The notes beneath the pieces were generated by a model. That model had not been told where the DNA came from. It made no database searches and saw only the letters and a program-made list of their open reading frames with translations. This document shows, piece after piece, positions 16,378 through 25,000 of a stretch of DNA of 64,000 bases; the first letter of the stretch is position 1, and each line of letters begins with the position of its first letter. Source of the DNA: Chitinophaga pinensis DSM 2588 (GTDB taxonomy: Bacteria; Bacteroidota; Bacteroidia; Chitinophagales; Chitinophagaceae); NCBI RefSeq assembly GCF_000024005.1, contig NC_013132.1:2350001-2414000 (forward strand), read 5' to 3'. A program made the translations under genes and the position numbers.

Positions 16378-17493
16378 ATGGTCTGCAAAGCGTCAAAAAC
16401 GATGGAACAGATTCTCGCAAAAACAAAATTCTCCGATCCGACTTCAGATAAGAAGCCGCTGATCATTTCCGGTCCATGCAGTGCAGAAACCGAAGAACAA
16501 GTACTTGATACAGCCCTGAGACTGGCTAAGACCGGTAAAGTAGACGTACTGCGTGCTGGTATCTGGAAACCACGTACCCGTCCGGGATCTTTCGAAGGTA
16601 TCGGCGTTACCGGTTTACCATGGTTACAGAAAGCAAAAGAACTGACTGGTCTTCCACTGGCGGTAGAAGTAGCTACTGCTAAACAGGTAGAAGAAGCACT
16701 GGCACACAACGTTGATATCCTGTGGATCGGCGCGCGTACCACTGTAAACCCATTCTCTGTACAGGAAGTTGCTGATGCGCTGAAAGGTGTGGATACAACT
16801 GTACTGATCAAGAACCCGATCAACCCGGACCTCGAACTGTGGATCGGTGCTGTAGAACGTGTACGTAACTCCGGCATCAACAAAATCGGTCTGATTCACC
16901 GCGGTTTCTCCAGCTACGGTAATACTGAATACCGTAATGCTCCGATGTGGCACCTGCCAATCGAGATGAAACGTCGTATGCCTGAACTGCCTATCATCTG
17001 TGACCCAAGCCACATCGGCGGTCGTCGCGACATCCTGCAGGAAATTGCACAGGAAGCTGTTGACCTGGATTACGATGGTCTGATGCTGGAATCTCACATC
17101 GATCCTGACAAAGCATGGAGCGATGCTAAACAGCAGGTTACTCCTGAAAGACTGGCAGAAATTTTGGAAGGTATCACCTGGCGCCATGAGCATACCAACA
17201 AGAAAGAATTCAACTCTGCACTGGATAAACTCCGTGGTCAGATCAACCAGATCGACGATGAAATACTGCTGCTGCTCGGCAACCGTATGAAAGTCGCTGA
17301 AAAGATCGGTCTGTACAAGAAAGAGAACAACGTAACCATCCTGCAGACGAACCGTTGGAATGAAATCCTGGAACGCGGTATTGCTAAAGGTGAGAAACTG
17401 GGTCTGACAAAAGATTTCATCCTGAAATACTTTGATGCAGTACACCTGGAATCCATCAACAGGCAGAACAGAGTGATGAACGAAGACAAATAG
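16378..17493 (+). CDS. bifunctional DAHP synthase / chorismate mutase
   Basis: 371 residues. The N-terminal part (to about 260) is a class Ib (AroG-beta/KdsA-like) 3-deoxy-7-phosphoheptulonate synthase, with ISGPCSAE near 30, RAGIWKPRTRPGSFEG near 60, and PIICDPSHIGGRRD near 200 with metal/PEP residues. The C-terminal 100 residues (LDKLRGQINQIDDEILLLLGNRM ...) are an AroQ-type chorismate mutase. The enzyme thus links the first committed step of the shikimate pathway to the branch toward Phe and Tyr; in such fusions the mutase often serves as the feedback sensor (family knowledge). The start is uncertain: ATG at 16378 or, equally plausible, 16402 (MEQILAK). Confidence 0.92.
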   Translation: MVCKASKTMEQILAKTKFSDPTSDKKPLIISGPCSAETEEQVLDTALRLAKTGKVDVLRAGIWKPRTRPGSFEGIGVTGLPWLQKAKELTGLPLAVEVATAKQVEEALAHNVDILWIGARTTVNPFSVQEVADALKGVDTTVLIKNPINPDLELWIGAVERVRNSGINKIGLIHRGFSSYGNTEYRNAPMWHLPIEMKRRMPELPIICDPSHIGGRRDILQEIAQEAVDLDYDGLMLESHIDPDKAWSDAKQQVTPERLAEILEGITWRHEHTNKKEFNSALDKLRGQINQIDDEILLLLGNRMKVAEKIGLYKKENNVTILQTNRWNEILERGIAKGEKLGLTKDFILKYFDAVHLESINRQNRVMNEDK

Positions 17494-17507
17494 ACACAAC
17501 ACAAAAT

Positions 17508-18533
17508 ATGAGAACGTTATCTTACCAGTTCCAGCATAGTAATACGAAATATTATCTGGGAGAAAGCCTGCTACAGCTGGGCAATTATGCAGATCCTTCC
17601 CGTACCGTGCTGGTACTGGATGAAAATGTGGATGAACTCCACGGACATAAACTGCCAGGCTGGAAAAAGCTGGTGATCCCGGATGGAGAGGAACATAAAA
17701 GCGGAGAAGTCCTCGATCAGATCATCAACGGTCTGATTGAACTGGAGGCCGACCGTAAGACCATGCTGATCGGCATTGGCGGCGGCATGACCACCGATCT
17801 GACAGGATATGCAGCCAGCATTTACATGCGGGGTATGCCTGTTGGTTTTGTTCCTACTACCTTGCTGGCACAGGTGGATGCGTCCATTGGTGGCAAGAAC
17901 GGTATCAACCATGGTAAACATAAGAACATGCTGGGTACGATCCGCCAGCCGGAGTTCATTCTGTTTGATTATTCACTGCCGCTGACAATGCCGGCAGAAG
18001 AATGGCACAATGGCTTCGCGGAGATCATCAAGTATGCCTGCATCCTCGATGCCAGCTTGTTCAACTACCTGGAAGAAAACCGTGATAAAGCCATGCAGCG
18101 CGATGTGGCTGTCCTGGAATACCTGGTAGAACGTTCTGTAGAACTGAAAACCAAAGTAGTACTGGAGGATGAATTTGAAACCGGCTCCCGCCGCTGGCTG
18201 AACTTCGGTCATACACTGGGACATGCGGTAGAAAAAATCGAAAACATTGCGCATGGGAAGGCTGTTGCTATTGGTATGGTAGCAGCATCCAAGATCTCAG
18301 AAAAATTGAAAGGATTGCCTGTTGAACAAACCAACAGGTTAATCCGTCTCATTAACGATTACCAGTTGCCGGTGACGCTTACCTCCAATAAAGAAGAAGT
18401 GTTCAACATCTTCAAACTGGATAAGAAGCGTGAGAAAGATGCGATTCACTTTGTGTTGCTCGAAGAGATAGGCAAGGCGACTACGCAGCCCGTGCCTATT
18501 GCAGAACTGAAGCAATTGCTGGATGAACTTTAA
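17508..18533 (+). CDS. aroB: 3-dehydroquinate synthase
   Basis: 341-residue NAD- and metal-dependent enzyme cyclising DAHP to 3-dehydroquinate. Motifs: GIGGGMTTDLTGYAAS near residue 86 (NAD loop), PTTLLAQVDASIGGKNGIN near 116 (substrate binding), NGFAEIIKYA near 165, and the metal ligands in FGHTLGHAVE near 231. It is 14 bases downstream of the DAHP synthase gene in the operon. Confidence 0.96.
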   Translation: MRTLSYQFQHSNTKYYLGESLLQLGNYADPSRTVLVLDENVDELHGHKLPGWKKLVIPDGEEHKSGEVLDQIINGLIELEADRKTMLIGIGGGMTTDLTGYAASIYMRGMPVGFVPTTLLAQVDASIGGKNGINHGKHKNMLGTIRQPEFILFDYSLPLTMPAEEWHNGFAEIIKYACILDASLFNYLEENRDKAMQRDVAVLEYLVERSVELKTKVVLEDEFETGSRRWLNFGHTLGHAVEKIENIAHGKAVAIGMVAASKISEKLKGLPVEQTNRLIRLINDYQLPVTLTSNKEEVFNIFKLDKKREKDAIHFVLLEEIGKATTQPVPIAELKQLLDEL

Positions 18534-18545
18534 ATCAAACTAATT

Positions 18546-19826
18546 ATGCAAGTAACAATATCGCCCGGCGCTATCAGTGGTACAGTGACCGCCAATCCTT
18601 CCAAAAGTGCGATGCAACGTGCAGTTGCAGCCGCATTACTGAGCAATGGCACCAGCATTATCCGTAATCCCGGTCTGAGCAATGACTGCCTGGCAGCATT
18701 GGACGTAGCGGGAAAACTGGGTGCTGAGATTAAGCGTAATGAAGATCATATCGAAATAACAAGCAAAGGTATACATCCTGTATCCGAAGAGATCAACTGT
18801 GGTGAATCCGGTTTGGGTATCCGTATGTTCACTCCCATAGCAGCGCTTTCTGAAAAAGCCATTACCATTAATGGTCATGGTAGTCTGACGGTACGTCCGA
18901 TGGACTTCTTCCAGGAAGTACTGCCTCAGCTGGATGTTAAATGCAGCACCCGGGAAGGCAGGCTGCCATTGAACATCCAGGGACCTTTGCAACCAAAGAA
19001 TATTACGATCGACGGATCACTCAGTTCACAGTTCCTGACCGGTTTGCTGATGGCATACGGCGCTGCTGCAGAAGATGTGACCATCACCGTAAAAGATCTG
19101 AAAAGCAAACCTTACATCGCACTCACCCTGCAACTGATGCAGCAGTTTGGTGTACAGGTAAAAGAAGAGCAATACGAGCAATTCCACTTCGGTAAGCGTC
19201 AGTCTTACAAGGCAGGCGAATACACAGTAGAAGGTGACTGGAGCGGTGCTGCTTTCCTGCTGGTGGCTGCAGCTGTAGCTGGTAAAGCGGAAGTGCATCA
19301 CCTGAATACACAATCCGCACAATCTGATAAAGCAATCCTGGAAGCACTGGAAAAAGCAGGCGCTGGTCTGCTGCCAGGCGTATTCACCGTGGTTGTGGAA
19401 AAACAGCAACTGCAGGCGTTTGATTTCGACGCAACTGATTGTCCTGATCTGTTCCCTCCGCTGGTAGCACTGGCTGCTAACTGCCAAGGCACAACGAAAA
19501 TTATAGGTGTGAACAGACTCGCGCATAAAGAAAGCGATCGTGGTAAAACACTGCAGGAAGAATTCGGTAAAATGGGTATCGCAATTGACCTGCATGGCGA
19601 TGAAATGCTGGTACATGGCGGCACCGGTATTAAAGGCGCGGTTGTAAGTTCCCACAATGACCACCGTATTGCAATGGCTTGCGCAGTAGCGGCTTTGACT
19701 GCTGATGCACCTGTTATCGTTGAAGATGCAGAAGCCATTAACAAATCATACCCTGAATTCTACGATCATCTGGAGAAGCTCGGCGGTATAGTAAAAAAGC
19801 AGGGTACAGCAAGCCTGACGCATTAA
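18546..19826 (+). CDS. aroA: 3-phosphoshikimate 1-carboxyvinyltransferase (EPSP synthase)
   Basis: 426-residue enzyme joining PEP to shikimate 3-phosphate. The N-terminal NPSKSAMQRAVAAALL block corresponds to the catalytic Lys and substrate-binding Ser/Arg region. GESGLGIRMF near residue 85 and the later HKESDRGKTL and NDHRIAMACAVAAL blocks are the expected active-site segments of the two-domain EPSP synthase fold. Twelve bases separate it from aroB. Length is normal. Confidence 0.95.
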   Translation: MQVTISPGAISGTVTANPSKSAMQRAVAAALLSNGTSIIRNPGLSNDCLAALDVAGKLGAEIKRNEDHIEITSKGIHPVSEEINCGESGLGIRMFTPIAALSEKAITINGHGSLTVRPMDFFQEVLPQLDVKCSTREGRLPLNIQGPLQPKNITIDGSLSSQFLTGLLMAYGAAAEDVTITVKDLKSKPYIALTLQLMQQFGVQVKEEQYEQFHFGKRQSYKAGEYTVEGDWSGAAFLLVAAAVAGKAEVHHLNTQSAQSDKAILEALEKAGAGLLPGVFTVVVEKQQLQAFDFDATDCPDLFPPLVALAANCQGTTKIIGVNRLAHKESDRGKTLQEEFGKMGIAIDLHGDEMLVHGGTGIKGAVVSSHNDHRIAMACAVAALTADAPVIVEDAEAINKSYPEFYDHLEKLGGIVKKQGTASLTH

Positions 19827-19873
19827 AATAACGGTAAGGGATATATCCTTACTGTAAAAAATATTCAAACAGC

Positions 19874-20872
19874 ATGAACAGCTTTGGTAGATTATTCCGG
19901 GTGAATGTATTTGGCGAATCGCATGGCGCCAGCGTAGGTGTGAATATAGACGGCATTCCTGCCGGTATTCCGCTTACTCAGGAGGATTTCCTGCCTGATC
20001 TGGAAAGACGTAAAGCCGGTGCGAAAGGTACTACGCCCCGCAAGGAAGAGGACCTGCCTTTTATCAAGTCCGGCGTATTCAATGACCATACTACCGGTGC
20101 TCCCATCACAATATTATTCGAAAACAACAATACCCGCAGTACCGATTATGAGAAGCTCCGTGAGTTTCCTCGTCCCGGTCATGCGGACTTTGTAGCAACG
20201 CATAAATACGGTGGTTTTGAAGACTATCGCGGCGGTGGTCACTTCAGTGGCCGTCTGACCCTTAACCTGGTCGCAGCCGGCGTAATAGCCAAGAAAATAC
20301 TGGGTCCTGGTATCTCTGTAAAAGCAACACTGAAAGAGGTAGCCGGATTGCCGGATGCAGAGCAGGGCCTGGAAGCTGCGATTGCAGCGAAAGACTCTGT
20401 AGGCGGTATTGTAGAATGCGTGGTAGAAGGATTGCCTATCGGTTTAGGAGAACCTTTCTTTGATTCTGTTGAATCCACTATCGCACATGCGGTATTCTCC
20501 ATTCCCGCTATCAAGGGTATTGAATTTGGCGCTGGTTTCGCAGCTGCACGTATGAAGGGTGTTGAGCATAACGACGCCATTCTGGACGCCAGCGGTAAAA
20601 CTGCCACCAATCATGCCGGCGGTGTAGTGGGTGGTATTACCAATGGTAATCCGCTGGTATTCCGCGTAGCGGTAAAGCCAACTTCCAGTACGCCGAAAGA
20701 GCAGCATACGCTGAATATCAAAAGTGGTGAAGTGGAAAACTTCAGCGTGAAAGGTCGTCATGACCTGTGTATTGCTTTGAGAGTACCTGTGGTACTGGAA
20801 GCGGTTGCTGCGATGGCGCTGGCAGATTTTATGTTATTGGAGCAGAGAAGCAACAGAGTATTTAAAAATTAG
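19874..20872 (+). CDS. aroC: chorismate synthase
   Basis: 332-residue FMN-dependent lyase making chorismate from EPSP. The signature GESHGASVGVNIDGIPAG is at residues 15-32. RPGHADFVATHKYG and GGGHFSGRLT follow, and the C-terminal end RHDLCIALRVPVVLEAVAAMALAD carries the last FMN-site block. Slightly shorter than the commonest length (about 350-360). The TAG stop is formed within the first unit of the composite repeat that follows. It is the last gene of the attenuated operon, 47 bases after aroA. Confidence 0.95.
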   Translation: MNSFGRLFRVNVFGESHGASVGVNIDGIPAGIPLTQEDFLPDLERRKAGAKGTTPRKEEDLPFIKSGVFNDHTTGAPITILFENNNTRSTDYEKLREFPRPGHADFVATHKYGGFEDYRGGGHFSGRLTLNLVAAGVIAKKILGPGISVKATLKEVAGLPDAEQGLEAAIAAKDSVGGIVECVVEGLPIGLGEPFFDSVESTIAHAVFSIPAIKGIEFGAGFAAARMKGVEHNDAILDASGKTATNHAGGVVGGITNGNPLVFRVAVKPTSSTPKEQHTLNIKSGEVENFSVKGRHDLCIALRVPVVLEAVAAMALADFMLLEQRSNRVFKN

Positions 20873-21030
20873 GAATTAGGAATTAAGAATTAGGAATTTA
20901 TTCGAAATACTTTGTTCCTGATAAATAAAAAAGGGAGCGGCTCTTCAGGTCTGAAGAGCCGCTCCCTTTTTTATTTGGTTGGAGACAATCAGCAATCAAT
21001 TCCTAATTCCTAATTGTTAATTCCTAATTG
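20867..21030. repeat. composite palindromic repeat, copy C (after aroC)
   Basis: Left arm 20867-20900 has four to five 7-base units. The spacer begins ATTCGAAATACTTTGTTCCTG. The hairpin at 20927-20972 has a perfect 16-bp stem, GGGAGCGGCTCTTCAG with its complement, flanked by A-run and T-run. The right arm 20997-21030 has the TTGTTAA unit and AATTGAATA end. It separates the convergent aroC and FKBP genes and probably terminates both. Confidence 0.85.
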
Positions 21031-21034
21031 AATA

Positions 21035-21757
21035 CTATTTCTCAATAGCAATCAGTTCTACTTCGAATACCAGCGCGCTGTTAGGGCCGATTTTTGGTCC
21101 TGCCTGACGCTCACCGTAAGCCAGATCAGAAGGAATGAACAGCTTCCATTTGGAACCTACAGGCATTAACTGTAAAGCTTCTGTCCAGCCTTTGATAACA
21201 CCGCTGACAGGGAAGGAGATCGGCTGACCTCTTTCTACTGAGCTGTCAAATACAGTACCATCGATCAGTGTACCGTGGTAGTGTGTTTTTACTTTGTCAT
21301 TGAGGCCAGGTTTTGGACCTGTACCTTCAGTGATCACCTGGTATTGCAGGCCGCTTGGCAGCGCAACCACACCTGGTTTAGTTTTATTTTCCGCCAGGAA
21401 CTGTTCGCCGGCTACTTTGTTTTTCTGCATTTTTTCCGCTTTTAACTGTTGTAAATAATCACTTACACTCATATTGCCTTGTTCTTTAGTAATCAAAGGG
21501 GTGCCGTTATTCATGGCATCGGTCAGTGCTTTGGACAGTACTTCTGTTTTAACGCTGTCCAGTCCCTGCATTTTCAACATACTGCCAAATTCCAGGCCAA
21601 TCGCATAACTGATCGTATCCAGTTTGGTCTGTAATAATGGAGCCGGCGCTACTGCTACCGGAACCGCTTCGTCTTTTTTAGACTTCTTTTTCTTTTGCGC
21701 GTAACCCGGAAGGGTAGCCACGCCCAAAACTCCAAGTAATAGGGCTTTTCTGATCAT
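21035..21757 (-). CDS. FKBP-type peptidyl-prolyl cis-trans isomerase, exported
   Basis: 240 residues. A signal peptide (MIRKALLLGVLGVATLPGYA, then a Lys-rich stretch) is followed near 45-125 by an FKBP N-terminal dimerisation domain (DTISYAIGLEFGSMLK, MSVSDYLQQLKAEKMQKN). The FKBP catalytic domain occupies about 130-240 (VKTHYHGTLIDGTVFDSSVERGQPISFPVSGVIKGWTEAL, LAYGERQAGPKIGPNSALVFEVEL). The order and length fit FkpA/Mip-type periplasmic folding factors. It follows an upstream minus-strand hydrolase gene by 70 bases, with a hairpin in between. Confidence 0.9.
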   Translation of the reverse strand: MIRKALLLGVLGVATLPGYAQKKKKSKKDEAVPVAVAPAPLLQTKLDTISYAIGLEFGSMLKMQGLDSVKTEVLSKALTDAMNNGTPLITKEQGNMSVSDYLQQLKAEKMQKNKVAGEQFLAENKTKPGVVALPSGLQYQVITEGTGPKPGLNDKVKTHYHGTLIDGTVFDSSVERGQPISFPVSGVIKGWTEALQLMPVGSKWKLFIPSDLAYGERQAGPKIGPNSALVFEVELIAIEK

Positions 21758-21771
21758 ATAATGGTTTATTG

Positions 21772-21807
21772 AACTGTACAGTTGCCCCGGCAGGAATATC
21801 CTGCCGG
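21772..21807. other. two adjacent palindromes between the hydrolase and FKBP genes
   Basis: AACTGTACAGTT (21772-21783, perfect 12-bp palindrome) is followed by a 9-bp stem CCGGCAGGA/TCCTGCCGG around ATA (21787-21807). There is no T run on the minus strand after the stem, so it may be a weak terminator for the hydrolase gene, an mRNA-stabilising hairpin or a regulator site for the FKBP gene. Confidence 0.45.
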
Positions 21808-21827
21808 AATGGCCTGCAAGTTAGTAA

Positions 21828-23726
21828 CTATTTGATTACCGGCAATTCTATATGAGACGGATGCCGCGCGTCGTGGTAAATACGGATATCCGCCTTGCGG
21901 AAGTCCTTATCGTCACAGGTATAGATGTTGGTAAATACCTGCGGATTTCTGTCTACCAGCGGGAACCAGCTGCTCTGTACCTGTACCATGATCTTGTGTC
22001 CTTTTTTGAAGGTATGCGCGATGTCAGGTATATTGAAGTTGACGTCTGTCGGTGTATCCGGTTTGAATGCTTCCGGTTTTTCGAAGCTGTTACGGTACTT
22101 TCCTCGCATGATCTCGCCACGTACCAGCATCTGATAACCGCCCATCGGATAAGTATGGGATGGCAGTCTGCGGTGCTCGCTGGGAGCGTCTGTTTCATAC
22201 CTGAAATCATTCGGGAATACGTCGATCAGTTTTACAACGAAGTCAGCATCTGTACCACTGGTGCTCACAACCAGTTTCGCCAGCAGTGGTCCTGCTACCG
22301 TTACATCTTCTGTCAGTACGCCTGTTTCAAAAGTCGCCACATCCGGACGTCTGGACGCAAAACGCTGGTCGTCGGTCATGTAGGAGATCGTGCGGTCGAA
22401 GTGGATGTCTTCGGTATAAGGTACCGGTTTAGCCGGATCGCTGACATATTCTGTAAAGCTGTCTGCATTCAGTGGTTTACTGAAATCCAGTTTACCATTT
22501 GCCTGCAGGTACAATGGTTTCGTCTGTGCTGGCAGCGGCCATTGCGCCAGTTTACGCCACTGGTTTTCGCCGGTGAAGAAGACAGTGGCTTCTGCGATAC
22601 TGTCTGTACCGATGCCTCTCAGGTAGTAATTGAAGAAAGGCTCTTCAATATTTTCCTGATACCATTTAGAGGTAGCGCTGCCAAAGCGTACGTTACCCAG
22701 GGAGGAACCATCGTTTGTTTTGGATGCCCATTGTCCATGGTACCATGGGCCCATGACAACACGGTTGTTGGTTTTGGTACTTTGCTTTTCGATGGCCTTA
22801 TAGGTATTCCAGGCGCCGAAACAGTCTTCCGCATCAAACAGGCCGCCTACTTCCAGCATGGCCGGTTTTACGCTGGTCAGGAACTGTCTTACATTACGTG
22901 CTTTCCACCAGTTGTCCAGGTCAGGATGTGCAACGAGGTCTTTCCAGAAAGCAATACTGTCGCCCATCAGTCTGGTAAAGTTCTTTACTGCACCAGTGCG
23001 CAGGTAGAAGTCATAGTTATCCGTATTGTGGTACTCAAAACCGCTGGGGCCGATGGTGGTTGGCTTAGGTCTTGGTTTACCGAAACTGGTATAAAAAGCA
23101 AAGGCGTCTGTGATGAAGAATGCACCGTTGTGGTGGAAATCATCTCCCAGGAACCAGTCGGTTACCGGCGCCTGCGGACTTACCGCCTTCAATGCCGGGT
23201 GACCGCTCAGTGCTGCCATAGTAGAGTAGAAACCAGGATAGGAGATCCCCAGGATACCAACATTACCGTTGTTATTTTCCAGGTTCTTTACCAGCCAGTC
23301 GATCGCATCATAGGTATCGCTGGCTTCATCGATATCCTGTTTACCTTTTTTGTCAGGATTAAAAGGGCGTACATCAACGAAAGTACCTTCACTCATCCAG
23401 CGTCCTCTTACGTCCTGCTGAATGAATATATATCCCTGTTTCAGGTAAGACAGAAAGTGACTGTTCCAGAGCGGCAGGTATTTGTCTTCACCGTAAGGGG
23501 CACAGGAGTAAGGGGTACGGGACATGAGAATCGGGTGTTTCTCCGATTTGTCCTTTGGCATATAGATGGAAGTGAACAGTTTTACACCGTCACGCATCGT
23601 GATATATACCTCTTTTTTGACATAGTTCTCACGTACCCATAGTGAGTCCTGGTTGATGGCTTTTACACAGGAACTGTGCAAAATCAGCGCTGCAACAAGC
23701 AGCGATAGCAATTTTCTCATAAGCAA
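21828..23726 (-). CDS. CocE/NonD family hydrolase (S15-type peptidase/acylase)
   Basis: 632 residues. A hydrophobic N-terminus (RKLLSLLVAALILHSSC) indicates export; the Cys could be a poor lipobox. The alpha/beta-hydrolase domain contains the nucleophile in ILGISYPGFYSTMAA near residue 150. GGLFDAEDCFGAW near 290 probably holds the catalytic Asp and MGPWYHGQW near 325 the His. A C-terminal X-Pro dipeptidyl-peptidase jelly-roll domain spans about 390-630. The family includes cocaine esterase, glutaryl-7-ACA acylase and X-prolyl peptidases; the substrate is not evident. The start could be six bases downstream (second Met). Confidence 0.87.
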   Translation of the reverse strand: MLMRKLLSLLVAALILHSSCVKAINQDSLWVRENYVKKEVYITMRDGVKLFTSIYMPKDKSEKHPILMSRTPYSCAPYGEDKYLPLWNSHFLSYLKQGYIFIQQDVRGRWMSEGTFVDVRPFNPDKKGKQDIDEASDTYDAIDWLVKNLENNNGNVGILGISYPGFYSTMAALSGHPALKAVSPQAPVTDWFLGDDFHHNGAFFITDAFAFYTSFGKPRPKPTTIGPSGFEYHNTDNYDFYLRTGAVKNFTRLMGDSIAFWKDLVAHPDLDNWWKARNVRQFLTSVKPAMLEVGGLFDAEDCFGAWNTYKAIEKQSTKTNNRVVMGPWYHGQWASKTNDGSSLGNVRFGSATSKWYQENIEEPFFNYYLRGIGTDSIAEATVFFTGENQWRKLAQWPLPAQTKPLYLQANGKLDFSKPLNADSFTEYVSDPAKPVPYTEDIHFDRTISYMTDDQRFASRRPDVATFETGVLTEDVTVAGPLLAKLVVSTSGTDADFVVKLIDVFPNDFRYETDAPSEHRRLPSHTYPMGGYQMLVRGEIMRGKYRNSFEKPEAFKPDTPTDVNFNIPDIAHTFKKGHKIMVQVQSSWFPLVDRNPQVFTNIYTCDDKDFRKADIRIYHDARHPSHIELPVIK

Positions 23727-23745
23727 AATGAACGGTTTATAATGG

Positions 23746-24096
23746 CTAAGATAACAGGCTTTCCCTGTCTTTTTTTGGCAGTGATTTTACAACGAGGTCG
23801 TAAGAGTCTTTTATCCACTGAAGTATCAGTTTATTGGGGATATTGGAATGTACATCTATGGTATTCCAGTGTTTCTTGTTCATGTGATAACCCGGTGTAA
23901 CGCCATCATATCGCTCACGCAGCTCTATAGCTATCTCCGGATCACATTTCAGATTAATGGTTTCGAAGTTATCAAGATGTGTCAGGGTAAATAATTTTCC
24001 TTTCACCTTGTATACGAGTATTTCTTCGCCAAAAGGAAACTCTTCAGTCACGCCTGGCAGGGCCAGACAGTATTCCCGGAATTGCTCAATATTCAT
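23746..24096 (-). CDS. MmcQ/YjbR family protein
   Basis: 116 residues with the CyaY-like DNA-binding fold of the MmcQ/YjbR (DUF419) family. The N-terminal QFREYCLALPGVTEEFPFGE, central LKCDPEIAIELRERYDGVTPGYHMNKKHWNTI and C-terminal helix LILQWIKDSYDLV fit end to end. Biochemical function of the family is unclear. It sits 19 bases upstream (in transcription) of the S15-type hydrolase gene and may share its transcript. Confidence 0.86.
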   Translation of the reverse strand: MNIEQFREYCLALPGVTEEFPFGEEILVYKVKGKLFTLTHLDNFETINLKCDPEIAIELRERYDGVTPGYHMNKKHWNTIDVHSNIPNKLILQWIKDSYDLVVKSLPKKDRESLLS

Positions 24097-24134
24097 AAAA
24101 TATGCGGTATGTACGATGGAGTATCGTCAAATAT

Positions 24135-24170
24135 AAAAAAAAGAGGCCAACCTTGCAGGATTGGCCTCTT
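24135..24170 (-). terminator. terminator after the small membrane protein gene
   Basis: AAGAGGCCAA and TTGGCCTCTT form a perfect 10-bp stem; on the minus strand it is followed by a run of eight T. It ends the transcript of the membrane-protein gene at 24229-24747. Confidence 0.88.
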
Positions 24171-24228
24171 GCCTATAATAGAGGTTGATAGTGCTACATG
24201 CGGCAGATATGGTTGGTTAATGATGAAT

Positions 24229-24747
24229 TTACAGCTTTGTGATAGCGAGAATGACACGGGAGTAACGTCCGTATATAATCTCTACCTGCTGACCGGTCCT
24301 GAAGTCATCCAGACGGCCACGCATCCAATAGAAGAGCCGCTTTCTTTTCTTCACCCCTTCCTGCTGTACAATGAAGCTGGTCTGCATCTCATTGTTGCCC
24401 TGGTAGACGGCTTCCAGCGGTACCTGAATCTGTCCTTTTTCCAGTTTGGTAAGATCCTTTTTGATGGTATAGTAACGTACATCTGTTACTTTGATCAGGG
24501 CAAAGATCAGGGCCAGCACAAAAGACATCAGCCACACCCAGAACCAGGCGTTTTTATAGGAGAAAAGAGACTGATTAATTTCTTCTTCGCTGAGACGTTT
24601 GCTAAGGAAAAAATGAGGTACAAAAGCTGCGATGATCACCAGCAGCAGACCGAACGATATGAATTTGTAGATCTGCTTTTTGTTTTTTTTCAACGCATCC
24701 TGGAGGAGGAAGATCTCTTCAGTGGTCATAAAAGAGTAGTCCTGCAT
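24229..24747 (-). CDS. hypothetical membrane protein with two membrane segments
   Basis: 172 residues. A short charged N-terminus (MTTEEIFLLQDALKKNKKQ) is followed by membrane segments near 30-49 (FISFGLLLVIIAAFVPHFFL) and 70-87 (WFWVWLMSFVLALIFALI), then a basic cytoplasmic or periplasmic domain of about 80 residues. I do not recognise a family. It has its own terminator and no clear operon partner. Confidence 0.7.
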   Translation of the reverse strand: MQDYSFMTTEEIFLLQDALKKNKKQIYKFISFGLLLVIIAAFVPHFFLSKRLSEEEINQSLFSYKNAWFWVWLMSFVLALIFALIKVTDVRYYTIKKDLTKLEKGQIQVPLEAVYQGNNEMQTSFIVQQEGVKKRKRLFYWMRGRLDDFRTGQQVEIIYGRYSRVILAITKL

Positions 24748-24909
24748 AAGTATAACGGTTTTTCTTATATGTAATATATGTAAAATATTGATGAATTAAT
24801 AATAGTGATTATGGAAATGAGGATAAGTTTGTATCAGTTATGAGTAAATGCTTGGTAATCAGGATAAGTTTTTTAATCACGAACAAAAAACCCAATTAAA
24901 TAATTTAAC

Positions 24910-24996
24910 CGTGAGAATTTCACGTTTTTGCTGTGAATATAGCCTGTAAGCTATGCCTATGACTTTTATTTTCTGTATTTTGCGTGAAATATTCAC
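24910..24996. promoter_or_regulatory. operator-like dyads before the ATPase/TOPRIM pair
   Basis: CGTGAGAATTTCACG (24910-24924, arms CGTGA/TCACG) and GTGAAATATTCAC (24984-24996, perfect 5-bp arms around ATA) share the GTGA...TCAC signature. Their centres are 73 bases apart, close to seven helical turns. A half-site GTGAATAT lies at 24933. The second dyad ends four bases before the ATG at 25001, so a bound protein would block expression. The binding protein is unknown. Confidence 0.45.
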
Positions 24997-25000
24997 AAAA

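Noticed and set aside
21852..23642. A 596-codon open frame on the plus strand
   Set aside because: It is exactly antisense to the CocE/S15 hydrolase, whose motifs are clear; the plus-strand protein has no recognisable domain.
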